This document shows positions 34,818 to 43,000 of a stretch of DNA of 64,000 nt, one piece after another. Each line of letters opens with the position of its first letter. Within the stretch, counting starts at the first letter, position 1. The stretch covers positions 1 to 64,000 of the forward strand of contig NZ_AUND01000042.1 in NCBI RefSeq assembly GCF_000714535.1, written 5' to 3'. A program made the position numbers and the translations under genes. Source of the stretch: Thioclava pacifica DSM 10166. Its GTDB lineage: Bacteria > Pseudomonadota > Alphaproteobacteria > Rhodobacterales > Rhodobacteraceae. A model generated the notes under the pieces. The model saw nothing but the letters and a program-made list of their open reading frames with translations. It was not told the DNA's origin and did not search any database.

Positions 34818-37699
34818 AGGATCTCATCATCCCCGACGGCATTCACGGGCCGAAACTCTCCGATATGGGCACGCCCGCGAAGAAGGGCGCGCCGGTGACG
34901 CTGGTGATCGACGGCATGGACGTGACGGTGCCCGAGGGCACCTCCGTGATGCGCGCGGCCGCCGAGGCCGGGATCACCGTGCCGAAGCTCTGCGCGACCG
35001 ACATGCTCGAGGCCTATGGGTCGTGCCGTCTTTGCGTGGTCGAGATCGAGGGGATGCGCGGCACGCCCGCCTCCTGCACGACGCCCGTGCGCGACGGCAT
35101 GGTGGTGAAGACCCAGACCGAGCAATTGCAGCGTCTGCGGCGCGGGGTGATGGAGCTTTATATCTCGGATCACCCGCTCGACTGCCTGACCTGCGCGGCC
35201 AATGGCGATTGCGAATTGCAGGACATGGCCGGGGCCGTGGGCCTGCGCGAGGTGCGCTACGCGCCGGGTCAGAACCATGTCGAGACGCGTGCGGCCGAGG
35301 GACCCAATCCGCTCTACATCCCGCGCGACGATTCCAATCCCTATTTCTTCTACGATCCCTCGAAATGCATCGTCTGTATGCGCTGTGTGCGGGCCTGCGA
35401 GGAGGTGCAGGGCACTTTCGCGCTGACCGTGGACGGGCGCGGCTTCGACGCGCGCATCTCGACCGGAACAGACGATTTTTTGAACTCCGATTGCGTGAGC
35501 TGCGGCGCCTGCGTGCAGGCCTGCCCGACCGCGACCTTGCAGGAAAAGACCGTCGAAGAGATTGGCACGCCCGAGCGCGCCATCATCACCACCTGTGCCT
35601 ATTGCGGCGTGGGCTGTTCCTTCGAGGCGCAGATGCGCGGCGATCAGCTGGTGCGCATGGTGCCGTGGAAGGATGGCAAGGCGAACCGGGGCCATTCCTG
35701 CGTGAAGGGCCGCTTCGCTTGGGGTTATGCGAACCACGGCGACCGCATCCTGCATCCGATGATCCGCGAGAGCATCACCGATGCGTGGCGCGAAGTCTCG
35801 TGGGAAGAGGCGCTCGATTTCGCGGCCAAGGGGATCAAGGCGGCGCAGGCCAAGCATGGCAAGGACAGCGTCGGCGTCATCACCTCCTCGCGCTGCACGA
35901 ACGAGGAAACCTTCCTCGTGCAGAAACTCGCCCGCGCGGTGATGGGGACGAACAACACCGACACCTGCGCCCGCGTGTGTCATTCGCCCACCGGCTATGG
36001 GCTCAAGCAGACCTTCGGCACTTCGGCCGGCACGCAGGATTTCGACAGCGTCGAGCAGGTGGATTGCGCGGTGGTGATCGGGGCGAACCCGACCGATGGC
36101 CACCCGGTCTTCGGCTCGCGCCTGCGCAAGCGGCTGCGGCAGGGGGCGGGTCTGATCGTGATCGACCCGCGCCGCATCGACCTTCTGGAAAGCGTGCATA
36201 TGGGCGAGGGCATCCACCTACCGCTGCGCCCGGGCACCAATGTCGCGGTGCTGACCGCGCTGGCCCATGTGATCGTCACCGAGAAGCTCTATGACGAGGC
36301 TTTCATCCGCGAGCGCTGCGATTGGGAGGAATGGTCGGACTATGCCGAGTTCGCCGCCGATCCCGCCCATTCGCCCGAAGCCGTCGAAGCGCTGATCGGT
36401 GTTCCGGCCGAGACCCTGCGCCAGGCGGCCCGCACCTATGCAGCCGCACCGAACGGGGCGATCTATTACGGGCTGGGCGTGACCGAGCATAGCCAGGGCT
36501 CCACCACCGTGATCGCGATTGCCAATCTCGCGATGATGACCGGCAATATCGGGCGGCCTGGCGTGGGCGTGAACCCGCTGCGCGGCCAGAACAACGTGCA
36601 GGGCTCGTGTGACATGGGCTCGTTCCCGCACGAACTGCCGGGCTATCGCCATGTCTCCGACGATGCCGCGCGGGCGGTTTTCGAGACCGAATGGCACACC
36701 ACGCTCGACCCCGAGCCGGGGCTACGAATCCCGAACATGCTCGACGCCGCCGTGGCGGGGGATTTCAAGGCGATCTACATTCAGGGCGAGGATATCCTGC
36801 AATCCGACCCCGACACTCATCACGTCGCCGCGGGCCTCGCCGCGATGGACTGCGTGATCGTGCATGACCTGTTCCTGAACGAGACCGCGCGCTACGCCCA
36901 TGTGTTCCTGCCGGGTTCGACCTTCCTCGAAAAGGACGGGACCTTCACCAATGCCGAGCGCCGGATCAACATGGTGCGCAAGGTCATGGCGCCGAAAGCC
37001 GGGCTCGCGGATTGGGAGGCGACGCAGGCGCTGGCGAATGCGCTGGGCGCAGGGTGGAGCTACACGCACCCCTCGCAGATCATGGCCGAGATCGCCCGCA
37101 CCACGCCCTCTTTCGCGGGTGTGACCTATGAGCTGATCGACCGCATAGGCTCGGTGCAATGGCCTTGCAACGAGACCCATCCGCAAGGCTCTCCGGTGAT
37201 GCATGAAGACGGGTTCGTGCGCGGCAAGGGGCGGTTCATCCGCACGGCCTATGTCGCGACCGAGGAGCGCACCGGGCCGCGCTTCCCGCTGCTGCTGACC
37301 ACGGGGCGGATCCTGTCGCAATATAACGTGGGCGCGCAGACAAGGCGGACCGAGAATTCCGTCTGGCATGATCAGGACCTGCTGGAGATCCATCCCCACG
37401 ACGCCGAGCAGCGCGGCATCAACGAGGGCGACTGGGTGCGGCTGGCCTCGCGCTCGGGCGAGACGAGCCTGCGCGCGACGATCACCGACCGGGTCTCGCC
37501 CGGCGTGGTCTACACGACCTTCCATCATCCCGACACGCAGGCCAATGTCGTCACCACCGACAATTCCGACTGGGCGACGAACTGTCCGGAATACAAGGTG
37601 ACGGCGGTGCAGGTGGCGCTCTCGAACGGGCCGTCGGACTGGCAGGAACTGTATGAGGCGCAGACGAAACTGACCCGCCGCGTCGAGGCTGCCGAATGA
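34814..37699 (+). CDS. fdsA: Formate dehydrogenase alpha subunit (Mo-bis-MGD catalytic)
   Basis: 961 residues. In order: N-terminal 2Fe-2S domain (about 35-110; YGSCRLCVVEIEG), His/Cys-ligated 4Fe-4S (HPLDCLTCAANGDCELQ), two 4Fe-4S ferredoxin-type clusters (CIVCMRCVRAC, CVSCGACVQACPTATL), a further 4Fe-4S (CAYCGVGCSFE), then the molybdopterin domains. Cys389 with His390 (CARVCHSPTG) is the Mo-ligand pair of Cys-type formate dehydrogenases; no selenocysteine. The C-terminal Molydop_binding domain is about 840-955. ATG 34814 overlaps the fdsB stop. Confidence 0.97.
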   Translation: MKDLIIPDGIHGPKLSDMGTPAKKGAPVTLVIDGMDVTVPEGTSVMRAAAEAGITVPKLCATDMLEAYGSCRLCVVEIEGMRGTPASCTTPVRDGMVVKTQTEQLQRLRRGVMELYISDHPLDCLTCAANGDCELQDMAGAVGLREVRYAPGQNHVETRAAEGPNPLYIPRDDSNPYFFYDPSKCIVCMRCVRACEEVQGTFALTVDGRGFDARISTGTDDFLNSDCVSCGACVQACPTATLQEKTVEEIGTPERAIITTCAYCGVGCSFEAQMRGDQLVRMVPWKDGKANRGHSCVKGRFAWGYANHGDRILHPMIRESITDAWREVSWEEALDFAAKGIKAAQAKHGKDSVGVITSSRCTNEETFLVQKLARAVMGTNNTDTCARVCHSPTGYGLKQTFGTSAGTQDFDSVEQVDCAVVIGANPTDGHPVFGSRLRKRLRQGAGLIVIDPRRIDLLESVHMGEGIHLPLRPGTNVAVLTALAHVIVTEKLYDEAFIRERCDWEEWSDYAEFAADPAHSPEAVEALIGVPAETLRQAARTYAAAPNGAIYYGLGVTEHSQGSTTVIAIANLAMMTGNIGRPGVGVNPLRGQNNVQGSCDMGSFPHELPGYRHVSDDAARAVFETEWHTTLDPEPGLRIPNMLDAAVAGDFKAIYIQGEDILQSDPDTHHVAAGLAAMDCVIVHDLFLNETARYAHVFLPGSTFLEKDGTFTNAERRINMVRKVMAPKAGLADWEATQALANALGAGWSYTHPSQIMAEIARTTPSFAGVTYELIDRIGSVQWPCNETHPQGSPVMHEDGFVRGKGRFIRTAYVATEERTGPRFPLLLTTGRILSQYNVGAQTRRTENSVWHDQDLLEIHPHDAEQRGINEGDWVRLASRSGETSLRATITDRVSPGVVYTTFHHPDTQANVVTTDNSDWATNCPEYKVTAVQVALSNGPSDWQELYEAQTKLTRRVEAAE

Positions 37700-38466
37700 C
37701 GGCGAGCGGCTGGCGATTGCCGGATGGGGCAGAGGTGCGGCTGGCCGAGGAAGTGCCGGTCGCGCTGTCCTTCGACGGGGTGACGCAGGCGGTCATGATG
37801 GCGACCCCCGCCCATCTCGAAGAGTTCGCGCTGGGCTTCGCCTTGTCCGAGGGGCTGATCGCGGACGCGGCCGAGATCACCCGTCAGGAGATCGAGACGA
37901 CCGAAGCCGGGATCGAGGCCCGCAACTGGCTCGCCGCCCCGGCAGGCGCGCGTTTTGCCGAGCGCCGTCGCGCCACGATGGGGCCGGTGGGCTGTGGGCT
38001 CTGCGGGATCGAGCAGCTCGAACAGGCGCGTCGGCCCTTGCCGACCGTGCGCGCGCCGCGATGGAGCCTGGCACCCGAAGAGGCAGAAGAGGCGCTCGCG
38101 GCGCTTCGGGGCCACCAGCCACTTCAGGACGAAACCCGTGCGGTCCATGCCGCGGCCTTCTGGTGTCCGGGCCAGGGCCTGATGCTGTGCCGTGAGGATG
38201 TGGGTCGTCACAACGCGCTCGACAAACTGATCGGAGCGCTGATCCGGCAGAAGATCGCGGCAGCGAGCGGCGCTTTGGTGATGACCTCGCGCCTCTCGGT
38301 CGACCTGATTCAGAAAGCCGCGACCGTGGGCATTCCCGTGATCCTTGGCCCTTCCGCCCCGACCGCGCTGGCAGTCAGCGAAGCCCGCGCGGCAGGGCTG
38401 ACGCTGATTGCGCGCGCCCATGGCGGGCTTGCCCTTTACACTGCACCCGAGGAGGCCCCGGCATGA
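37696..38466 (+). CDS. fdsC: Formate dehydrogenase accessory sulfurtransferase (FdhD)
   Basis: 256 residues, FdhD family. It passes sulfur to the Mo-bis-MGD cofactor before insertion into FdsA. The CxxC pair in GPVGCGLCGIEQ (about 98-109), the GRHNALDKLIG motif and TSRLSVDLIQKA are conserved. It overlaps both fdsA and fdsD by 4 bases. In Rhodobacter the homologue is called FdsC. Confidence 0.94.
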   Translation: MTASGWRLPDGAEVRLAEEVPVALSFDGVTQAVMMATPAHLEEFALGFALSEGLIADAAEITRQEIETTEAGIEARNWLAAPAGARFAERRRATMGPVGCGLCGIEQLEQARRPLPTVRAPRWSLAPEEAEEALAALRGHQPLQDETRAVHAAAFWCPGQGLMLCREDVGRHNALDKLIGALIRQKIAAASGALVMTSRLSVDLIQKAATVGIPVILGPSAPTALAVSEARAAGLTLIARAHGGLALYTAPEEAPA

Positions 38467-38669
38467 ACCCCGACAAGCTTGCCCACATGGCCAATCAGAT
38501 CGCACGGTTCTTTGAGAGCCAGCCGGGCGATCAGGCGCAGGCGGTCGCCGATCACATCAACGCCAATTGGGCACCTGCGATGCGAGACACGTTTCTTGCC
38601 CATCACGCGGGGCAGGATTTGCACCCGCTGGTGAGCGCGGCGCTCCCCGAGATCCGCGGCAAGGGCTGA
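38463..38669 (+). CDS. fdsD: Formate dehydrogenase delta subunit
   Basis: 68 residues. FdsD is a small protein that stabilises or aids assembly of the FdsGBA complex. MANQIARFFESQP and HINANWAPAMRDTFLAH match the family. It ends the operon; I see no strong terminator before the convergent xseA. Confidence 0.92.
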   Translation: MNPDKLAHMANQIARFFESQPGDQAQAVADHINANWAPAMRDTFLAHHAGQDLHPLVSAALPEIRGKG

Positions 38670-38738
38670 GTGCTGCAAAGGGGTGTTGGCCCGCGGCTGC
38701 GCTGCTTCCGCGATGTCGCGTGCCGCACTGGAGACTGC

Positions 38739-40325
38739 TCAGAACAGGCTGCCCTGATCCGGGCCCGGATCGGATTTCTTCGAGGCTTTCGCCCGTGAGG
38801 GAGGCGTCGCGGTGCCGCCGCCGCCAGGGATCACCGCGAGGCGGCCATCGGAGAATTCGATTTCGAGGCCGGGCTGTTTCGCGGCCATTTTTTCGCTGGT
38901 GACGACGCCGTCGGGGCCGCGCACAACCGCATAGCCGCGCTTGAGCGTTTCGGTATAGCCCAGCGTCTGGCGCATCCGGTCGAGCCGGTCGAGCTGGTCT
39001 TCGAGCGCATCAAGCCGGGTGCGCGGCGCACGCGCGAGGCGTTCGCTCAGCGCTGAGAGGCGTTGAGCGCCCTCGCGATTGCGCCGCTCAGCCTCGCCGA
39101 TCATGCGCTGGCGCGAGCTGTCGAGCCGTTTCGAGAGTTGCTCGAACTCTTGCCGCGCACGGCGCAGACGCGTGGCGGGGGCCGGGGCGAGCCGGGTGGC
39201 GAAGCCGTCGATTTCGCGGGCGCGGTCCCGGATGAAGCGACGCAGCAGGTTCGGCGAGATCTGCGCGGCGAGCGGGGCGAAACGGCTGTTCTTGCGCAGC
39301 ACCAGCGTGCGCAATGCGGGCCCGAGCCGCTCCGACCACATGTCGAAGCGTTGGCGCGCCGGTTGGGTCAGCGTCTCTGGACGGCCCAGTCCGCGCGCAA
39401 GATCGCGCAGTCGCTGGTTGCGCTGGTCGATGCGTCCGCGCGCGGCGCGCATCATCCGGGTTTGCGCCTCCGACAGCCACGCCGCCAGTTCGGCGCGCAC
39501 CGGTACCGCCATTTCGGCTGCCGCCGTGGGCGTGGGCGCGCGCCGGTCCGAGGCATAGTCGATCAGGGTCGTGTCGGTCTCGTGGCCCACGGCCGAGATC
39601 AGCGGGATCGTGCTCTCGGCCGCTGCGCGCACGACCTCTTCCTCGTTGAAGCCCCAGAGGTCCTCGATCGAGCCCCCGCCACGGGCGACGATGATCAGGT
39701 CGGGGCGCGGGATCGGCCCGCCTTTTTCCATCGCGTTGAAGCCCCGGATCGCGCGGGCGACCTCGGGGGCGCAGGCCTGGCCCTGCACCGCCACCGGCCA
39801 GATCAACACGCGGCGCGGAAAGCGGTCGCGCAGCCTGTGCAGGATGTCGCGGATCACCGCGCCCGAAGGCGAGGTCACGACGCCGATCACCTCGGGCAGC
39901 CAGGGGAGCGGCTGCTTGCGGCTGGCATCGAACAGCCCTTCGGCCGCGAGTTGCTTGCGCCGCGCTTCGAGCATCGCCATCAGCGCGCCTGCGCCAGCGG
40001 GTTCGACCTCATCCACGATCAGCTGGTATTTCGACTGGCCGGGGAAGGTCGTCATCCGGCCGGTTGCGATGACCTCCATCCCCTCTTCGGGGCGGACCTG
40101 CATCCGTGCGACCTGCCCTTTCCAGCTGACGGCGGCGATTACAGCGCGGTCGTCCTTGAGGTCGAAATACATATGCCCCGAGCGCGGCATCGACACACGC
40201 CCGACTTCGCCGCGCACGCGCACGCGTCCGAACTCGCCTTCGATCACCCGCTTCACCGCCCCCGAAATCTCGGAGACCGTGTAATCATGCGCATTCGAGC
40301 CGTTATCGTCTTCCAGAAGGTCCAT
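38739..40325 (-). CDS. xseA: Exodeoxyribonuclease VII large subunit
   Basis: 528 residues. N-terminal OB fold (about 12-105; YTVSEISGAVKRVIEGEFG, SGHMYFDLKDD), nuclease domain (about 130-330; GVVTSPSGAVIRDI, LIIVARGGGSIEDLWGFNEE, SAVGHETDTTLIDYASDRR) and a long C-terminal coiled coil that contacts XseB subunits. It digests single-stranded DNA to short oligonucleotides. Start 40325 is used for the family N-terminus; upstream extension is unsupported. No xseB is adjacent. Confidence 0.95.
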   Translation of the reverse strand: MDLLEDDNGSNAHDYTVSEISGAVKRVIEGEFGRVRVRGEVGRVSMPRSGHMYFDLKDDRAVIAAVSWKGQVARMQVRPEEGMEVIATGRMTTFPGQSKYQLIVDEVEPAGAGALMAMLEARRKQLAAEGLFDASRKQPLPWLPEVIGVVTSPSGAVIRDILHRLRDRFPRRVLIWPVAVQGQACAPEVARAIRGFNAMEKGGPIPRPDLIIVARGGGSIEDLWGFNEEEVVRAAAESTIPLISAVGHETDTTLIDYASDRRAPTPTAAAEMAVPVRAELAAWLSEAQTRMMRAARGRIDQRNQRLRDLARGLGRPETLTQPARQRFDMWSERLGPALRTLVLRKNSRFAPLAAQISPNLLRRFIRDRAREIDGFATRLAPAPATRLRRARQEFEQLSKRLDSSRQRMIGEAERRNREGAQRLSALSERLARAPRTRLDALEDQLDRLDRMRQTLGYTETLKRGYAVVRGPDGVVTSEKMAAKQPGLEIEFSDGRLAVIPGGGGTATPPSRAKASKKSDPGPDQGSLF

Positions 40326-40391
40326 CGCCACCTTGCCTCGCAATGGAGCGCAGCTTAGAAGGCGCAAACGGCAAGGCCAAGGGGGCGAGCG

Positions 40392-41654
40392 ATGAACATT
40401 CTGGTTCTGGGCGGCGGCGGGCGCGAACATGCGCTGGCCTGGGCGATCAAGCAAAACCCGAAATGCGACCGACTAATTGTCGCCCCGGGCAATGCCGGGA
40501 TCGCGCAGATCGCCGAATGCGCCGATATCGACCCCTCTGACGCGGCGGCGGTGCTGGAGATCTGCGAGGCCAACGCGGTGGATTTCGTGGTCATCGGGCC
40601 CGAAGCGCCGCTCGCGGCGGGCGTGGCCGATGCGCTGCGGGCGCAGAACATCCTGACCTTCGGCCCCTCGGCTGAGGCAGCAAAGCTGGAGGCCTCCAAG
40701 GCCTTCACGAAAGAGATCTGCGATGCCTGCGCCGCGCCCACGGCGGCCTATGCGCGCTTCACCGAGGCCGATGCCGCGAAGGACTATGTGCGTGCGCAAG
40801 GCGCTCCGATCGTGGTGAAGGCCGATGGTCTGGCGGCGGGCAAAGGCGTGATCGTGGCGATGACGCTCGATGAGGCATTGGAGGGCATCGAGGAGATCTT
40901 CGGCGGCGCCTTCGGGGCGGCCGGTGCGGAAGTCGTGATCGAGGAATTCATGGAGGGCGAGGAAGCCTCGCTCTTCGTGCTCTGCGACGGAACGGACATC
41001 CTCGCGGTGGGCGGTGCGCAGGATCACAAGCGCGTCGGCGAAGGCGATACCGGGCCGAACACGGGCGGCATGGGCGCCTATTCCCCCGCCCCTGTGCTGA
41101 GCGCCGAGATCGAAGCGAAAGCGCTCGAAGAGATCGTGCGCCCGACCGTGGCCGAGATGGCGAAGCGCGGCACGCCGTTTCAGGGCGTGCTCTATGCCGG
41201 GCTGATGATCAAGGACGGCCAGCCGCGACTGGTGGAATATAACGTGCGCTTCGGCGATCCCGAGTGCCAGGTTCTGATGCTGCGTCTGGGCGCACAGGCG
41301 CTCGACCTGCTTCTGGCCTGCGCCGAGGGGCATCTCGGCGAGGTGCAGGCGCAATGGGCGCCCGATCACGCGATGACCGTGGTGATGGCGGCTAAAGGTT
41401 ATCCCGGCGCCTACGAGAAGGGCTCGGCGATCCGTGGGCTCGATGCGCTGCCCGATGACAGCGCACATATGGTCTTCCATGCGGGCACCTCCTCGAAGGA
41501 TGGGCAGATCGTTGCGACCGGCGGGCGGGTTCTGAACATCACCGCGCGCGGAGCGACGCTCCAAGAGGCGCGTGACCGCGCCTATGCGATGGTCGATGCG
41601 ATCGATTGGCCGGAAGGCTTCTGCCGCCGCGATATCGGCTGGCGCGCGCTGTGA
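40392..41654 (+). CDS. purD: Phosphoribosylamine-glycine ligase (GARS)
   Basis: 420 residues, complete. It ligates glycine to phosphoribosylamine using ATP, the second step of purine synthesis. ILVLGGGGREHALAW at the start and the ATP-grasp motifs FMEGEEASLFVLCDG, DHKRVGEGDTGPNTGGMG and VEYNVRFGDPECQ are diagnostic. It is divergent from xseA (66-base gap). A structured repeat begins 13 bases after its stop codon. Confidence 0.97.
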   Translation: MNILVLGGGGREHALAWAIKQNPKCDRLIVAPGNAGIAQIAECADIDPSDAAAVLEICEANAVDFVVIGPEAPLAAGVADALRAQNILTFGPSAEAAKLEASKAFTKEICDACAAPTAAYARFTEADAAKDYVRAQGAPIVVKADGLAAGKGVIVAMTLDEALEGIEEIFGGAFGAAGAEVVIEEFMEGEEASLFVLCDGTDILAVGGAQDHKRVGEGDTGPNTGGMGAYSPAPVLSAEIEAKALEEIVRPTVAEMAKRGTPFQGVLYAGLMIKDGQPRLVEYNVRFGDPECQVLMLRLGAQALDLLLACAEGHLGEVQAQWAPDHAMTVVMAAKGYPGAYEKGSAIRGLDALPDDSAHMVFHAGTSSKDGQIVATGGRVLNITARGATLQEARDRAYAMVDAIDWPEGFCRRDIGWRAL

Positions 41655-41666
41655 TCTGAAAGGGGA

Positions 41667-41733
41667 GGGGGCGCTGCCCCCGCTGACTTGCGGTCAGCTC
41701 CCCCGGGATATTTCAAGCAGTTGGAAACGAAAG
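41667..41733 (+). repeat. Dispersed structured intergenic repeat, copy A
   Basis: Three blocks: hairpin 1 GGGGGC-gct-GCCCCC (41667-41681), hairpin 2 GCTGAC-ttgcg-GTCAGC (41682-41698), then CCCCCGGGATATTTC, AAGCAG and TTGGAAACGAAAGA. It lies directly downstream of purD in the sense direction. Copy B is the same element inverted 120 bases later; copies C and D lie at 46295 and 2381. Confidence 0.85.
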
Positions 41734-41854
41734 ACGCCCGGCTCGAGCCTCAGAGGGGAGGGCAAGCCGGGGCTTTCCAACTGCGCGGTCATCGGCGTCC
41801 CCGCCTGTACCGCAGATCCATCCTTGGCAGATCGAGGTTAAGAAACCTTTTCGG
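41734..41854. other. Spacer between inverted repeat copies A and B
   Basis: No gene is supported. It contains TTTCCAACTGC (41774-41784), the exact reverse complement of GCAGTTGGAAA (41717-41727) in copy A, so this segment can also pair with copy A. Together the gap 41655-41943 (289 bases) is mostly repeat-derived DNA between convergent genes. Confidence 0.6.
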
Positions 41855-41910
41855 TTTTCCAATTGCTCGAAATATCCCGGGGGAGTCCGAAGGACGGGGG
41901 CAGCGCCCCC
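41855..41910 (-). repeat. Dispersed structured intergenic repeat, copy B
   Basis: Read on the minus strand: GGGGGCGCTGCCCCC (41896-41910), hairpin 2 GTCC-ttc-GGAC (41885-41895), then CCCCCGGGATATTTC, GAGCAA and TTGGAAAA. It lies 33 bases downstream of the convergent hypothetical gene, again in the sense direction of its gene. Hairpin 2 differs in sequence from copy A but keeps base pairing. Confidence 0.85.
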
Positions 41911-41943
41911 TTCGGTGGGAGTTTCCCAATTTACGCGGAAGAG

Positions 41944-42384
41944 TCAGAAGGTGTGCAGTGGCAGGCACCGGCCCCAAGCGGTTTCGCTCCGAAATCCAAC
42001 GGGTTGCACGGCGATCGAGGCCTGTCGGGTCGCTTTGATCAAGGTCAGGCGGAAATTGACAAGCGTGGCGAATTTGTTGGCGTCAGAGCTTACGCGTTTC
42101 ACAGTCCAGCCGTAGGTCGTCCGCTTGGGATTGTCGACGAGGATCTCGACCTGTTGTGGGGGCTTCTTGAAATAGGCGAGGAAGGGATCCATCACCTGCC
42201 AGTCCGCGCCGGGCTCCCGATAGATATCGACCGTTCCGGGCGTGCTGTTCGACAGATAACCCGTGCGAAATTCGCAATGCAGGGCCACGGTCCCTTTCGG
42301 CACAACGATATTGGCGTTCTTGCCCTGCGCGCTCGTCGCGAGGGAAGCGACAATCAGGGGGATGGTCAAAAGGAGATGGCGCAT
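41944..42384 (-). CDS. Secreted/periplasmic protein of unknown function
   Basis: 146 residues. A Sec signal peptide (about 1-19, MRHLLLTIPLIVASLATSA) precedes a small, probably beta-rich mature domain with two cysteines (one in ALHCEFRTGY, one in GRCLPLHTF) that may form a disulfide. No family recognised. ATG 42384 is chosen because GAGGAA lies 5 bases upstream; an in-frame ATG at 42402 would spoil the signal peptide. Codon use is slightly less GC-biased than in neighbours. Confidence 0.75.
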   Translation of the reverse strand: MRHLLLTIPLIVASLATSAQGKNANIVVPKGTVALHCEFRTGYLSNSTPGTVDIYREPGADWQVMDPFLAYFKKPPQQVEILVDNPKRTTYGWTVKRVSSDANKFATLVNFRLTLIKATRQASIAVQPVGFRSETAWGRCLPLHTF

Positions 42385-42404
42385 TGAATTCCTCACAATC
42401 AAAT

Positions 42405-42422
42405 GGGGCGGCGCACCGCCCC
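42405..42422 (-). terminator. Hairpin at the end of the sox operon
   Basis: GGGGCGG (42405-42411) and CCGCCCC (42416-42422) form a perfect stem with a 4-base loop, followed on the minus strand by ATTTGATT. It lies 27 bases past the soxG stop and may terminate that operon. Confidence 0.6.
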
Positions 42423-42448
42423 AAAATCATGCGGTTCAACGCCTATGG

Positions 42449-43000
42449 TTAAAACAACTCGCTGCCCTCACGGGCGGAAACTTCAAGCAAACCCATAACA
42501 TAGCCGGCGACGGAGCGGAAAGACACAAGTGAGATGGTGTCCGAGTCCGAGCGCCAGAAGGCCGCGGCCACTTGGGCTGTGCGCGAGCGGCGGATCTCGC
42601 CCGTGGGCAGGGTCGCGATATCGGCGGGCGACAGTTTCATCACCACCTGATCGGCCTTCTCGCCACGGATAGTGAACATCGCGCGGGCATCGGAGACATT
42701 GACGACCAGCGCGTGCTCGCCCGAGAGCGCCGTGGAGAGGCGCTCAGTCAGCGCAGGCGCCTCGTCATGCGCACAGATCAGCAGAAGCTCGTCCGGGCTC
42801 ATCCAGGCGATCGAGCGGCCCTCGACCGTCTCGATCCGGCGCGCATCCGGCACGGGCAGGCCCTCGGCCTTAAGCGCCTTGGCGAGCCCTTTGGAGCCCA
42901 GATCGCAGCGGATGGTGATCATGCCCACCAGACCGGTCTCGGCGACGGTGGCGAAGCCTTCATGGGTTTCGCCCTGAAGGGCGCTGACAGCATCAGACAT
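42449..43000 (-). CDS. soxG: Sarcosine oxidase gamma subunit
   Basis: 183 residues of the SoxG/GcvT-related family. It is a structural part of heterotetrameric sarcosine oxidase, which oxidatively demethylates sarcosine to glycine, passing the methyl to tetrahydrofolate and reducing O2. SIAWMSPDELLLIC and VVNVSDARAMFTIRGEKA are typical. Its start overlaps the soxA end by 8 bases. Confidence 0.93.
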   Translation of the reverse strand: MSDAVSALQGETHEGFATVAETGLVGMITIRCDLGSKGLAKALKAEGLPVPDARRIETVEGRSIAWMSPDELLLICAHDEAPALTERLSTALSGEHALVVNVSDARAMFTIRGEKADQVVMKLSPADIATLPTGEIRRSRTAQVAAAFWRSDSDTISLVSFRSVAGYVMGLLEVSAREGSELF

